This document shows, in pieces, positions 1 to 8,076 of a DNA stretch of 64,000 nt. Position 1 is the stretch's first letter. Each line of letters opens with the position of its first letter. This DNA comes from Fundicoccus culcitae (GTDB lineage Bacteria; Bacillota; Bacilli; Lactobacillales; Aerococcaceae): the NCBI RefSeq assembly GCF_024661895.1, contig NZ_CP102453.1, positions 3,160,941-3,224,940 of the forward strand. Reading direction: 5' to 3'. A program made the translations under genes and the position numbers. The notes under the pieces were generated by a model. The model did not search any database. It worked only from the letters and a program-made list of their open reading frames with translations, and was not told where the DNA came from.

Positions 1-2150
1 CTCCGACTTCAGAAGAAGGCCTCATTGAGTATTTATCGAGTCATCGCTTCAAAGGTGTTGGAACGGTCTTAGCCAGTCGGATAGTTGAAACATTGGGAAC
101 AGATGCTATTGATAAAATACTATCCGATAGTCAAGCGTTAAAAGAAGTTCCTGGTTTGACACAAAGAACGGCAAAAAATTTACGGGATGCCCTGATAGAA
201 CATCAAGGAACTGAACGGGTTTATATGCAATTAAATCAATGGGGGTTTGGTCCTAAAACCGTTGATAAAATTTATCAAATTTATCAAAGTACCGCCATCG
301 AATCCATTAAAGAAAATCCTTATGAATTAATCGAGAAAATCGATGGTATTGGCTTTACTAAAGCCGATCAATTAGCCGAGTCCCTTGGTTTTGAAGCCGA
401 TGCGATTGAGCGGGTTATGGCGGGGATTATTACCGTAGTAAACCAGCAATCCGTCAATGAAGGGGATACCTATGTTGAAGAAGCGGTTGCGCTATCACAA
501 GCACAAAAACTGCTTGAAAATAGTCGGCGATATTTAATTAATGAGGAATTATTGCAAGAAGCACTCGATAAAGCGGTGTTAGAAAAAAAGCTGTTTCGCT
601 TAGCCGAAGGCTTAATGATTCCTAGTTTGTACTACGCTGAAATAGGCATTGCGAAGCAATTGTCGCAGTATTGGCAATATGAAGCGGTCGAACGATTTAC
701 AGAATTAGAAATCCAAACGGCTATACCAAAGGTAGAAGAACTGACGGGTATCACTTACGATAAGTGGCAAAAAGAGGCTTTAATAATGGCTATTAATTCG
801 CCTATGTCTATTATTACGGGAGGACCTGGAACTGGGAAAACCACCTTAGTCCAAGGCTTGATTACCTTACATTCGATTTTGCATGAGTATGATTTAGATG
901 ATATCGATAAATTGGGTAATGATAATCCTGTCCTATTAGCGGCCCCAACTGGTCGGGCTGCTAAACGGATGAAAGATATTACTCAGCTACCGGCATCAAC
1001 AATCCATCGTTTAATCGGCTTTACACGTGATACCTCAACCGAGGATTTTCATTCCAATGAATTAGAAGGTAGTTTGTTGATTATTGATGAAATGTCCATG
1101 GTCGACACATGGTTGATGAATTGGCTTCTGCAAGGGATACCTTATCATATGCAGGTAGTTTTCGTTGGTGACCAGGATCAGCTACCGTCTGTTGGACCGG
1201 GTAAAGTTTTCAATGATTTAATCAATTCAAAAGTTATTCCTACGGTGTTTTTAACGAAAATTTATCGTCAAGCGGAGAATAGTTCGATTATAAAATTAGC
1301 ACACGCTATTAGAAAGAATCAACTACCCGATGATTTATTAATCAAACAAGCCGATCGCTCATTTATTCCTTGTCATGCCAATCAAGTCAGCCATGTTATT
1401 CACCAAATTGTTGAAAAAGCGATACCGAAAGGTTTTAATGCTAACAATATGCAAGTCTTGGCTCCAATGTATAAGGGTCCTGCTGGGATAAACGCTTTAA
1501 ATAAATCCTTACAGGCTCAGTTAAATCCCGCCAGTCCCAAAAAACATGAATTAGTATACTTTGAAACAATTTTCCGTGTTGGTGATAAGGTCCTGCAATT
1601 AGTCAATAACGCTGAAGAAAATGTGTTTAATGGTGATGTTGGCAAGATTGTTTCGATTTACTATAAGGATCAAACGGATTCTAAGACGGACGAAATGATT
1701 GTTGAATTCGATGAAAAAGAACTGACTTATAAACGCAGTGATTTTAATCAACTGACATTAGCCTATTGTACATCGATTCATAAGGCTCAAGGCAGTGAGT
1801 ACCCACTAGTTATTTTGCCTTTAGTCGATCAATATTCACGAATGCTAAGAAAAGATATTCTGTATACGGCTGTTACCCGAGCGCAATCTAGCTTAATTTT
1901 GTTAGGTGATCCCAACTGTTTTGCTAAAGCGGTTATGCGCAATGATGAGCCGCGGAAAACCTTTTTAGCCGATTTATTACAGGTTGAATTCAAAGACCGA
2001 CTAGAAAATATCTCAGAAGACCTAGAAACAGAACCCCAGCCAACCCCCAATAAATATCAACTAACATCCAACAATTATTTGACGGCTGACCCCATGATAG
2101 GTATGGAAGGTATTAGCCCTTATGATTTTTTACCAGACAATCTTACATAA
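1..2150 (+). CDS. recD2: RecD2-type DNA helicase, 5' end missing
   Basis: ATP-dependent 5'-3' DNA helicase of the RecD2 (RecD-like, AddAB-independent) family, acting in recombination and replication-fork repair. The reading frame is open from base 3, so the true start lies outside the window; about 716 codons are seen against roughly 800 in the family. The visible N-terminal part holds helix-hairpin-helix-like segments. A Walker A motif GGPGTGKTT lies near base 820, a Walker B-like LLIIDEMSMVD near 1080, GDQDQLPSVGPG near 1170, and the C-terminal helicase motifs HKAQGSEYP near 1780 and YTAVTRA near 1860. It ends at a strong hairpin terminator. The family call is firm; the exact cellular role is inferred from the family. 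Confidence 0.93.
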   Translation, partial: PTSEEGLIEYLSSHRFKGVGTVLASRIVETLGTDAIDKILSDSQALKEVPGLTQRTAKNLRDALIEHQGTERVYMQLNQWGFGPKTVDKIYQIYQSTAIESIKENPYELIEKIDGIGFTKADQLAESLGFEADAIERVMAGIITVVNQQSVNEGDTYVEEAVALSQAQKLLENSRRYLINEELLQEALDKAVLEKKLFRLAEGLMIPSLYYAEIGIAKQLSQYWQYEAVERFTELEIQTAIPKVEELTGITYDKWQKEALIMAINSPMSIITGGPGTGKTTLVQGLITLHSILHEYDLDDIDKLGNDNPVLLAAPTGRAAKRMKDITQLPASTIHRLIGFTRDTSTEDFHSNELEGSLLIIDEMSMVDTWLMNWLLQGIPYHMQVVFVGDQDQLPSVGPGKVFNDLINSKVIPTVFLTKIYRQAENSSIIKLAHAIRKNQLPDDLLIKQADRSFIPCHANQVSHVIHQIVEKAIPKGFNANNMQVLAPMYKGPAGINALNKSLQAQLNPASPKKHELVYFETIFRVGDKVLQLVNNAEENVFNGDVGKIVSIYYKDQTDSKTDEMIVEFDEKELTYKRSDFNQLTLAYCTSIHKAQGSEYPLVILPLVDQYSRMLRKDILYTAVTRAQSSLILLGDPNCFAKAVMRNDEPRKTFLADLLQVEFKDRLENISEDLETEPQPTPNKYQLTSNNYLTADPMIGMEGISPYDFLPDNLT

Positions 2151-2153
2151 TAG

Positions 2154-2193
2154 AAAAATCCGCCTATATTATCTATCATAAAGGCGGATTTTT
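2154..2193. terminator. Bidirectional terminator after recD2
   Basis: The arms AAAATCCGCCT and AGGCGGATTTT pair, with A-rich and T-rich flanks on both sides, so the hairpin can work in both directions. It starts 3 bases after the recD2 stop. The 3' end of the decayed response-regulator frame on the reverse strand reads into it. Confidence 0.85.
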
Positions 2194-2637
2194 CCATGCT
2201 AATAACTGCTGCTTCACTTTCTTAGTTCGGCTATTTGCCAATGGGCAAGATGAGCCATTCTTAAAGACAACTATATTATGATTGGTGTCAATACTCGCAA
2301 CATTACGAATATTCACAACAAAGGATTTGTGAGCACGCACAAATTCTGGGTCACTTTTTTCAACTGAGCTTAAACTATCATATATCTGAAATTGACTATC
2401 AAATGTATTAATAGCAATTTTATGTGGTTGAGGTAAAGATTCGAAAAAAAGTATCTGATCAAAACTAATCGCTCTGGTTTTATTTCCAGACGTAAATATA
2501 TATTGTTTACCTCTGCTTTGACCGTGGGCTTGTCTATTAACAATTAATTGCAATACTTCTACAATTTGCGCTTGCATGTTTTCATAGCTTGATTTCACAA
2601 TGAAGTCCAAAGCTTCAACGCTTTGAATAAATATGTA
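2176..2637 (-). pseudogene. 5'-truncated AgrA/ComE-type LytTR response regulator
   Basis: The frame encodes an almost complete LytTR DNA-binding domain (QILFFESLPQPHKIAI, FVRAHKSFVVNIRNVASID, VVFKNGSSCPLANSR), preceded only by the tail of a receiver domain (VEALDFIVKSSYEN), as in AgrA/ComE/BlpR regulators. The phosphoacceptor part of the receiver is missing: upstream of base 2637 the sequence is the terminator of the preceding lipid kinase gene. The frame stays formally open through the terminator to base 2715, but no ribosome binding site precedes any candidate start. I therefore read it as a remnant left by a deletion. No cognate histidine kinase or peptide gene is nearby. A constitutive LytTR-only regulator is possible but less likely. 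Confidence 0.7.
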
Positions 2638-2678
2638 AAACACCCATGTTGATTGATTTCGCATCATCATGGGTGTTT
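2638..2678 (-). terminator. Terminator of the lipid kinase gene
   Basis: An 11-bp stem (AAACACCCATG with CATGGGTGTTT) lies directly after the stop codon of the reverse-strand lipid kinase gene and is followed on that strand by TTTT. The truncated regulator begins exactly where this element ends. Confidence 0.8.
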
Positions 2679-2683
2679 GAGAT

Positions 2684-3622
2684 TTACAAATAAAAAGGGT
2701 ATTCTGACAAACCAACCGTTAAGTCCGCATGAATTTGTGTCAAATCTTCACCATCTACTTGTCCTCTTATGGGTTTGTTTAATTTCATCTGCAAGGATTG
2801 ACCAGCAAAACGGGTGACATTGGGTGATAAATGTTGATCTTGACGAATTAGAACACTGATTAATAATTGAATAATCGCTTTAAAGTTAATGTCATGAAAA
2901 ATAATTAAGGATACTTCCTTCCGTTCATGACTAGCTAGATTATCTAATTTTATGCCACCCCCAATATAGGGATTGTTCATAATGCAAGCTAAATAAGCAT
3001 TACTAACGACTTGCGTTTTTCCGTCCAATTGGATTGTGACATCGAAAGACGAAAGCAAATTCAAACTTTTAAAAATCGACACTAAATAGGCTAGTCGACC
3101 ATCAAAATATTTTCGCAAGAAGGATTTGCTGTCAATTTTTTGTGTTAAATAGTTGACTTCTGCATCAAAGCCGAAACCTATACTATTTAATACCACATCT
3201 TTGATATTAGTCGTTTTATCATAATAAATAAAAACGGGAATTTCTTTGGCTTCTCTCGAAAACAACATGGTTTCAACGATTTGACGGATTGATTTTTGGG
3301 GTTGCCAAACTCGATTAAAATCATTCCCAGTTCCCGTGGCAATATAAGCGATGGGTATTTTTAGATTCATTTCAATTAAGGCATCTACCACTTCATGCAA
3401 GGTTCCGTCGCCCCCTAAAACCATTAGTTGATGTTTTTGAGGATCAAAGCCTTTTGCAACAATTTGTTGCGTAATAATTTTGGCGTGACTAGCATAATCA
3501 GTAAAATACGTTAAGTAGGTTGTTTTAAAGCTATTTAAAATGGCATAAACTTCTTCTAAAATAGTTTTGCCTTTGCCACCACCAGAACTGGGATGGCAAA
3601 TAATATATATACGTTCACTCAT
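2684..3622 (-). CDS. Diacylglycerol/lipid kinase family protein
   Basis: A 312-residue soluble lipid kinase of the DagK/YegS/BmrU family, which phosphorylates diacylglycerol or related lipids with ATP at the membrane face. Visible motifs are HPSSGGGKG near residues 10-18, the catalytic-domain GGDGTLHE at 70-77 and GTGNDFNR at 97-104. Length is normal for the family. The ATG start is preceded by GGAG at a good distance. It is a single-gene unit with its own promoter upstream and a hairpin terminator just after the stop. Family members differ in lipid substrate, so dgkB is possible but not shown. It runs towards the truncated regulator. Confidence 0.88.
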   Translation of the reverse strand: MSERIYIICHPSSGGGKGKTILEEVYAILNSFKTTYLTYFTDYASHAKIITQQIVAKGFDPQKHQLMVLGGDGTLHEVVDALIEMNLKIPIAYIATGTGNDFNRVWQPQKSIRQIVETMLFSREAKEIPVFIYYDKTTNIKDVVLNSIGFGFDAEVNYLTQKIDSKSFLRKYFDGRLAYLVSIFKSLNLLSSFDVTIQLDGKTQVVSNAYLACIMNNPYIGGGIKLDNLASHERKEVSLIIFHDINFKAIIQLLISVLIRQDQHLSPNVTRFAGQSLQMKLNKPIRGQVDGEDLTQIHADLTVGLSEYPFYL

Positions 3623-3673
3623 AGTTTCTCCTTCAGTTAAAGAATAATTAAATTACGAACACACTATTTATCT

Positions 3674-3701
3674 ATTATACTTAAGATTTCATAAAAGTGA
3701 A
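3674..3701 (-). promoter_or_regulatory. Promoter of the lipid kinase gene
   Basis: On the reverse strand TTCACT is followed after 16 bases by a perfect TATAAT, about 50 bases upstream of the start codon. The -35 match is only moderate. Confidence 0.5.
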
Positions 3702-3741
3702 TGCTATTAGTCAATTTTATTTCCATTAAATAGCGGTTTGA

Positions 3742-3770
3742 TTGACATAATCAGGAAAGAACTCTATAAT
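3742..3770 (+). promoter_or_regulatory. Consensus promoter of alaS
   Basis: TTGACA and TATAAT are both perfect and separated by 17 bases. Transcription from here would start near base 3777 and run into the T-box leader. Confidence 0.9.
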
Positions 3771-3775
3771 AATGC

Positions 3776-3981
3776 TTAGCGAGGACATATTTTGTTCATT
3801 TTTAGAGAGATTTCGTTTTGGTGAAAGAAATCATCGAATTAAAATGCTCCCTCATGTCTATCTAATAGCAATATTAGCGTATGATTGGCGTTAACAATTA
3901 CTGAAGATGTAATGAACAGGAGTCGTTATAAGTAAGGTGGTACCGCGGTTGTCGCCCTTACATATAATGAGTCTTTTTTTA
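3776..3981 (+). promoter_or_regulatory. T-box leader controlling alaS
   Basis: A tRNA-sensing leader. The hallmark T-box sequence AAGGTGGTACCGCGG is at 3934-3947. A likely specifier codon GCT (alanine) lies at 3846-3848, in the context expected for the stem I specifier loop. An intrinsic terminator follows: bases 3921-3939 pair with 3956-3973 and a run of Ts ends at 3981. Uncharged tRNA-Ala should stabilise the antiterminator and raise alaS transcription. The T-box call is firm; the exact specifier base triplet is read by eye. Confidence 0.92.
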
Positions 3982-3999
3982 TTTATAAGGAGTGAGTAT

Positions 4000-6660
4000 A
4001 TGAGTACATTAACAAGTGTTCAAATTCGACAAATGTTTTTAGATTTTTTTGAACAAAAAGGTCATGAAGTTCGGCCTAGTGAATCATTGATTCCTATCAA
4101 CGATCCAACATTATTATGGATAAATTCTGGTGTTGCAACCCTCAAAAAATATTTTGATGGGACCGAAATCCCCAATAATAAACGGATTACAAATTCTCAA
4201 AAAAGTATCCGTACGAATGACATTGAAAATGTCGGAATTACAGCCCGTCACCATACCTTATTTGAAATGTTGGGGAATTTTTCGATTGGTGATTATTTTA
4301 AAAAAGAAGCGATTGCTTATGCTTGGGAATTCTTAACAAGTTCTGAATGGATTGGTTTTGACCCTAATCTATTATATGTTACCTATTACCCAGAAGATTT
4401 AGAAACAAAAGAATTATGGGAACAGACTGAGGGTTTTGACCCAACGCATCTCGTTGCTGTTGAAGGGAATTTTTGGGATATAGGTGCGGGTCCATGTGGG
4501 CCAGATACGGAGATATTTTATGATCGGGGTGAATCGTTCAATAATTTAAGTGAAGATGATCCGGAAAATTATCCTGGTGGCGAAAATGAACGTTGGTTAG
4601 AAATTTGGAACTTAGTTTTTTCTGAGTTTAATCATTTACCCGATGACACTTATGTTCCATTACCGACTAAAAACGTTGATACGGGTATGGGCTTAGAGCG
4701 GATTGTCTCAGTCATTCAAGAAACGCCTACTAACTTTGAAACCGACTTATTCATGCCAATCATTAAACAAATTGAACGTTTAACGGATGGGATATCTTAT
4801 GAAGAAAGCACGGATGCTAAAGTTAGCTTTAAAGTAATTGCTGATCATATTCGTGCTGTAACGTTTGCTATTAGCGATGGTGCTTTACCGTCTAATGAAG
4901 GACGCGGTTATATCTTAAGACGCTTAATTAGACGCAGTGTTATGCATGGACGTCGATTAGGGATTAAAGGGGCGTTTCTAAGTCAATTAGTCCCAACGAT
5001 TGCCGACATCATGGGGGATTATTATGTTGAGTTACGTACGAATATTGAATTTGTGCAACAAGTAATTCTTAACGAAGAAGAACGATTTCATGAGACAATT
5101 GAAGGTGGCGAATCCCATTTGCAAGCCATTATTCAACAATTAAAATCAGAAAAGCAAACGGTTATTCCTGGAGAACAAGCCTTCCAATTGTATGACACCT
5201 TTGGTTTTCCGCTCGAATTAACGGAAGAAATTGCCCTAGAAAACCAATTAACGGTTGATCATGATGGTTTTAATGAACAAATGCAATTACAACGTGAAAG
5301 AGCCAGAGCTGCACGCTCCAAAGAAGAAAGTATGCAGGTTCAAAGTGATGTCTTTAGAGAGATTACGTCTAGTTTTGAATTTGTCGGTTATACTCAATTA
5401 CAAACGAATGCTAGTATTAAAGCGATTGTACTGGATAACGAAAAAGTTAATCAGTTACCTGCTGATAGCCAAGCTTGGGTTATCTTTAATCGGAGTCCCT
5501 TTTATGCTGAAATGGGTGGACAAGTTGCGGATACGGGTGGGATTTATGATGGCGATCAACTACTAGCTGAAGTTTTAGATGTTCAAAAAGCGCCTAATGG
5601 TCAGTATATGCATCGTTTACGGACGTTTGACATCCCTTTGAACGTTGAACAGTCGTATACATTGATTGTTGATCGTTCAAATCGTTTACACATTAATCAA
5701 AATCATACGGCAACGCATTTATTACACCGCTCACTTAAAGAAGTCTTAGGTGATCATGCTAATCAAGCTGGGTCATATGTCGGACCTGATCGTTTGCGTT
5801 TTGACTTTTCACATTTTGGTAAAGTAACTGATGATGAATTAAAACAAATCGCTAATAAAGTAAACTATATGATTGAAAATGCCATCGATGTAGATATTCG
5901 TGAAATGCCGATTGATGAAGCTAAAGAGATGGGAGCAATGGCTTTATTCGGTGAAAAATATGGTAACATCGTGCGTGTGGTCAATATTGGCAATGAATCC
6001 ATTGAGTTATGTGGGGGCACACATGTTAATAATACCAATGAAATCGGCACCTTTAAACTAATCAGTGAATCTGGTATTGGTGCAGGTATGCGACGGATTG
6101 AAGCATTGACCGGTCAAGCTGCGATTGCTGAATACCAAAAAAATGAACAGTTGCTAAAATCGATTCAAAATGAATTAAAAGTCAGCCAAATTAGCCAATT
6201 AATGAATCGGGTTCAAACCCTTCAAGAAGATGTGAAAGAATCTCATAGTAAGATTGAATCATTAAATGCCCGTTTATTACAAAATGAAGCAGCTAATTTG
6301 TTGAATGATGTCAAAGTTGTCAATGATTATAGCTATGTCGTCGTTAATTTGGCCGATCAAGATATGGAAGCCTTACGTCAACTGGGTGATTTGTGGCGAC
6401 AAAAAGCGAGTTCGAATTTATTAATTCTCGTTTCGGCTGTTGAGGAAAAAGTTAATTTAATGGTCTTAGCTGATGATACAGCTATTGAAGCTGATCTAAA
6501 AGCTGGAGATGTTATTAAACCATTGGCGAAAATAATCGGTGGTGGTGGCGGTGGCCGTCCACAAATGGCGCAAGCTGGAGGAGAAGATGCTCAAGCTATT
6601 CCGCAGATGATAAATGCAATTCCAGAAACGATTCAAGGATTAACGCAAGTAGAAGCATAA
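4000..6660 (+). CDS. alaS: Alanine--tRNA ligase
   Basis: Charges tRNA-Ala with alanine in the cytosol and edits mischarged Ser/Gly. At 886 residues it has the usual bacterial length. It begins with the catalytic class II core (RQMFLDFFEQKGHE, then the ARHHTLFEMLGNFS motif). The editing domain shows HTATHLLH and ELCGGTHV, which supply the zinc-binding His and Cys residues. A coiled region and the glycine-rich C-Ala domain (GGGGGGRPQMAQAGG) follow. The ATG at 4000 is chosen because AAGGAG sits just upstream; an in-frame GTG at 3937 lies inside the T-box and is rejected. Expression is controlled by the T-box. Confidence 0.98.
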   Translation: MSTLTSVQIRQMFLDFFEQKGHEVRPSESLIPINDPTLLWINSGVATLKKYFDGTEIPNNKRITNSQKSIRTNDIENVGITARHHTLFEMLGNFSIGDYFKKEAIAYAWEFLTSSEWIGFDPNLLYVTYYPEDLETKELWEQTEGFDPTHLVAVEGNFWDIGAGPCGPDTEIFYDRGESFNNLSEDDPENYPGGENERWLEIWNLVFSEFNHLPDDTYVPLPTKNVDTGMGLERIVSVIQETPTNFETDLFMPIIKQIERLTDGISYEESTDAKVSFKVIADHIRAVTFAISDGALPSNEGRGYILRRLIRRSVMHGRRLGIKGAFLSQLVPTIADIMGDYYVELRTNIEFVQQVILNEEERFHETIEGGESHLQAIIQQLKSEKQTVIPGEQAFQLYDTFGFPLELTEEIALENQLTVDHDGFNEQMQLQRERARAARSKEESMQVQSDVFREITSSFEFVGYTQLQTNASIKAIVLDNEKVNQLPADSQAWVIFNRSPFYAEMGGQVADTGGIYDGDQLLAEVLDVQKAPNGQYMHRLRTFDIPLNVEQSYTLIVDRSNRLHINQNHTATHLLHRSLKEVLGDHANQAGSYVGPDRLRFDFSHFGKVTDDELKQIANKVNYMIENAIDVDIREMPIDEAKEMGAMALFGEKYGNIVRVVNIGNESIELCGGTHVNNTNEIGTFKLISESGIGAGMRRIEALTGQAAIAEYQKNEQLLKSIQNELKVSQISQLMNRVQTLQEDVKESHSKIESLNARLLQNEAANLLNDVKVVNDYSYVVVNLADQDMEALRQLGDLWRQKASSNLLILVSAVEEKVNLMVLADDTAIEADLKAGDVIKPLAKIIGGGGGGRPQMAQAGGEDAQAIPQMINAIPETIQGLTQVEA

Positions 6661-6745
6661 ATTTACCTTGATATTTAGCAAATTCGTTTCATTTATTATT
6701 ATTGTAGGGTAAAATAGAGATATTAGAAAGGAATGGTGACTCCCT

Positions 6746-7009
6746 ATGCTATCATTAGACGAAACTATATTGTTTAAATTAGATGATTTAAATAAACGTT
6801 CAATTCGTGAAACATTAGAAATTGTCTACACAGCTTTAGAAGAAAAAGGATATGATCCAATTAATCAAATTGTAGGTTATTTATTATCAGGAGACCCTGC
6901 TTATATTCCACGTCATAAAGATGCTCGGAATTTAATTCGTCATCATGAACGCGACGAAATTGTTGAAAAATTAGTCGAATATTATTTAACAGGTAAGGAA
7001 ACTGAATGA
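6746..7009 (+). CDS. ireB: IreB family regulatory phosphoprotein (UPF0297)
   Basis: A small 87-residue cytosolic protein of the UPF0297 family (B. subtilis YrzL, Enterococcus IreB). In Enterococcus IreB is phosphorylated by the PASTA kinase IreK and influences cephalosporin resistance. The diagnostic core is [20 protein letters not shown] followed by [17 protein letters not shown]. The N-terminus (LDETILFKL) resembles the family segment that carries the phosphorylated threonines, with Thr7 as the candidate here. It overlaps the next gene by 4 bases (ATGA), so it is translationally coupled to ruvX. The PASTA kinase and phosphatase are also in this window at about 54 kb. Confidence 0.92.
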   Translation: MLSLDETILFKLDDLNKRSIRETLEIVYTALEEKGYDPINQIVGYLLSGDPAYIPRHKDARNLIRHHERDEIVEKLVEYYLTGKETE

Positions 7010-7443
7010 GTAAGTATCAACGAGTTATGGGGTTAGATGTTGGTACAAAGACAGTTGGGATTGCAGTAAGTGATTTAATGGGATGGACAGCACAAGGATT
7101 AGAAACCTTGCGGATTGATGAAGAGAATAATGATTTAGGCTTTAATCATTTACTGAAAATCATTGAAGACAATCAAGTCAAAACCATTGTGATTGGACTG
7201 CCTAAAAATATGAATAATTCCATTGGTCCACGTGCCGAAGCCTCTATGCGATATGGTGAAGGCTTAAAAGCTTTACAGCCTGAACTTGAAATTATTTATC
7301 AAGATGAACGATTGACAACGACCCAAGCGGAGCGTATGCTAATTTCAGAAGGAAATGTTTCACGCAAGAAAAGAAAAAAAGTTATTGATAAACTTGCAGC
7401 TGTCATTATTTTACAAAATTATTTAGATCGTACCAACAAATGA
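7006..7443 (+). CDS. ruvX: Putative pre-16S rRNA nuclease YqgF/RuvX
   Basis: An RNase H-fold nuclease of the YqgF family, 145 residues, involved in 16S rRNA 5' end maturation and sometimes annotated as a Holliday junction resolvase. The N-terminal [16 protein letters not shown] carries the first catalytic Asp, IGLPKNMN is the conserved central motif, and [11 protein letters not shown] carries a second acidic site. It starts in a 4-base overlap with ireB. The order alaS-ireB-ruvX-DUF1292-mltG is a common Firmicutes arrangement. Confidence 0.95.
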   Translation: MSKYQRVMGLDVGTKTVGIAVSDLMGWTAQGLETLRIDEENNDLGFNHLLKIIEDNQVKTIVIGLPKNMNNSIGPRAEASMRYGEGLKALQPELEIIYQDERLTTTQAERMLISEGNVSRKKRKKVIDKLAAVIILQNYLDRTNK

Positions 7444-7455
7444 AAGGTGATTTTT

Positions 7456-7824
7456 ATGCATAATAACGAACACAACCATCATGACCATGACCACGACCAC
7501 CATCATCATGACCACGACCATGATCATGACCACGACCATGATCATGACCACGATCATGAGTATATTACTATACTTGATGAAGAAGGCAACGAATCCTTGT
7601 ATGAAATTTTATTTACCTTTGAATCAGACGAATACAAAAAGAATTATGTACTAGTTTTTCCTGCGGGAACCATTGAAGAAGAGGATGTTGAATTACAAGC
7701 TTATTCGTATGTTGAAACAGAAGATGGGCAATCAGGGGCTTTACAACCTATTGAAACCGATGAAGAATGGGATATGATTGAAGAAGTATTAAATACTTTT
7801 TTAGATGATGATGAATTAAACTAA
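7456..7824 (+). CDS. DUF1292 protein with a His/Asp-rich N-terminus
   Basis: A 122-residue protein of the DUF1292 (YrzB-like) family; the recognisable domain begins at about residue 35 ([21 protein letters not shown]) and continues to the acidic C-terminus. The first 34 residues contain 18 His and 11 Asp, mostly as alternating HD pairs. This points to binding of Zn, Ni or Cu, but that is inference. The ATG at 7456 is chosen because AAAGGTG lies 6 bases upstream; an in-frame GTG at 7447 falls inside that site. It is the last gene of the alaS-side operon and ends before a strong terminator. The molecular function of DUF1292 is not known to me. Confidence 0.85.
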   Translation: MHNNEHNHHDHDHDHHHHDHDHDHDHDHDHDHDHEYITILDEEGNESLYEILFTFESDEYKKNYVLVFPAGTIEEEDVELQAYSYVETEDGQSGALQPIETDEEWDMIEEVLNTFLDDDELN

Positions 7825-7859
7825 GATACGTACTTGCATAAAAGAAATAACATTAATTA

Positions 7860-7918
7860 AACCCGAACTTTCATTAATCGTGTCAATAAAGACGCTTTTT
7901 GAGAGTTCGGGTTGTTAT
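7860..7918 (+). terminator. Terminator after the DUF1292 gene
   Basis: The arms AACCCGAACT (7860-7869) and AGTTCGGGTT (7904-7913) pair, with three further base pairs inside. A weak T-rich tail follows. Confidence 0.75.
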
Positions 7919-8026
7919 TGTTTGCGATAAAAGAGTAAACGGCAATATATTAATGTTAAAATTTTATAAATATACGCTAAGTAAGCGAATTGTTAACTTG
8001 ATTTAATAGTTAGTTGAGTAGTAATT

Positions 8027-8035
8027 TGTTATAAT
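8027..8035 (+). promoter_or_regulatory. Extended -10 promoter of mltG
   Basis: TGTTATAAT has the TG dinucleotide and a perfect TATAAT at 8030-8035, about 40 bases before the mltG start. No convincing -35 box is seen, which fits an extended -10 promoter. Confidence 0.6.
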
Positions 8036-8076
8036 CTAACAATAATAACAATAAATCATTGATTTTAGGAGAATAT

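Noticed and set aside
3937..3999. Longer N-terminus of alaS starting at GTG 3937
   Set aside because: This start lies inside the T-box antiterminator; the ATG at 4000 has a proper ribosome binding site.
7470..7560. His/Asp codon tract as a sequencing artefact
   Set aside because: The codons vary (CAT/CAC, GAT/GAC) while the amino acids are kept, and the frame continues into a normal DUF1292 domain.
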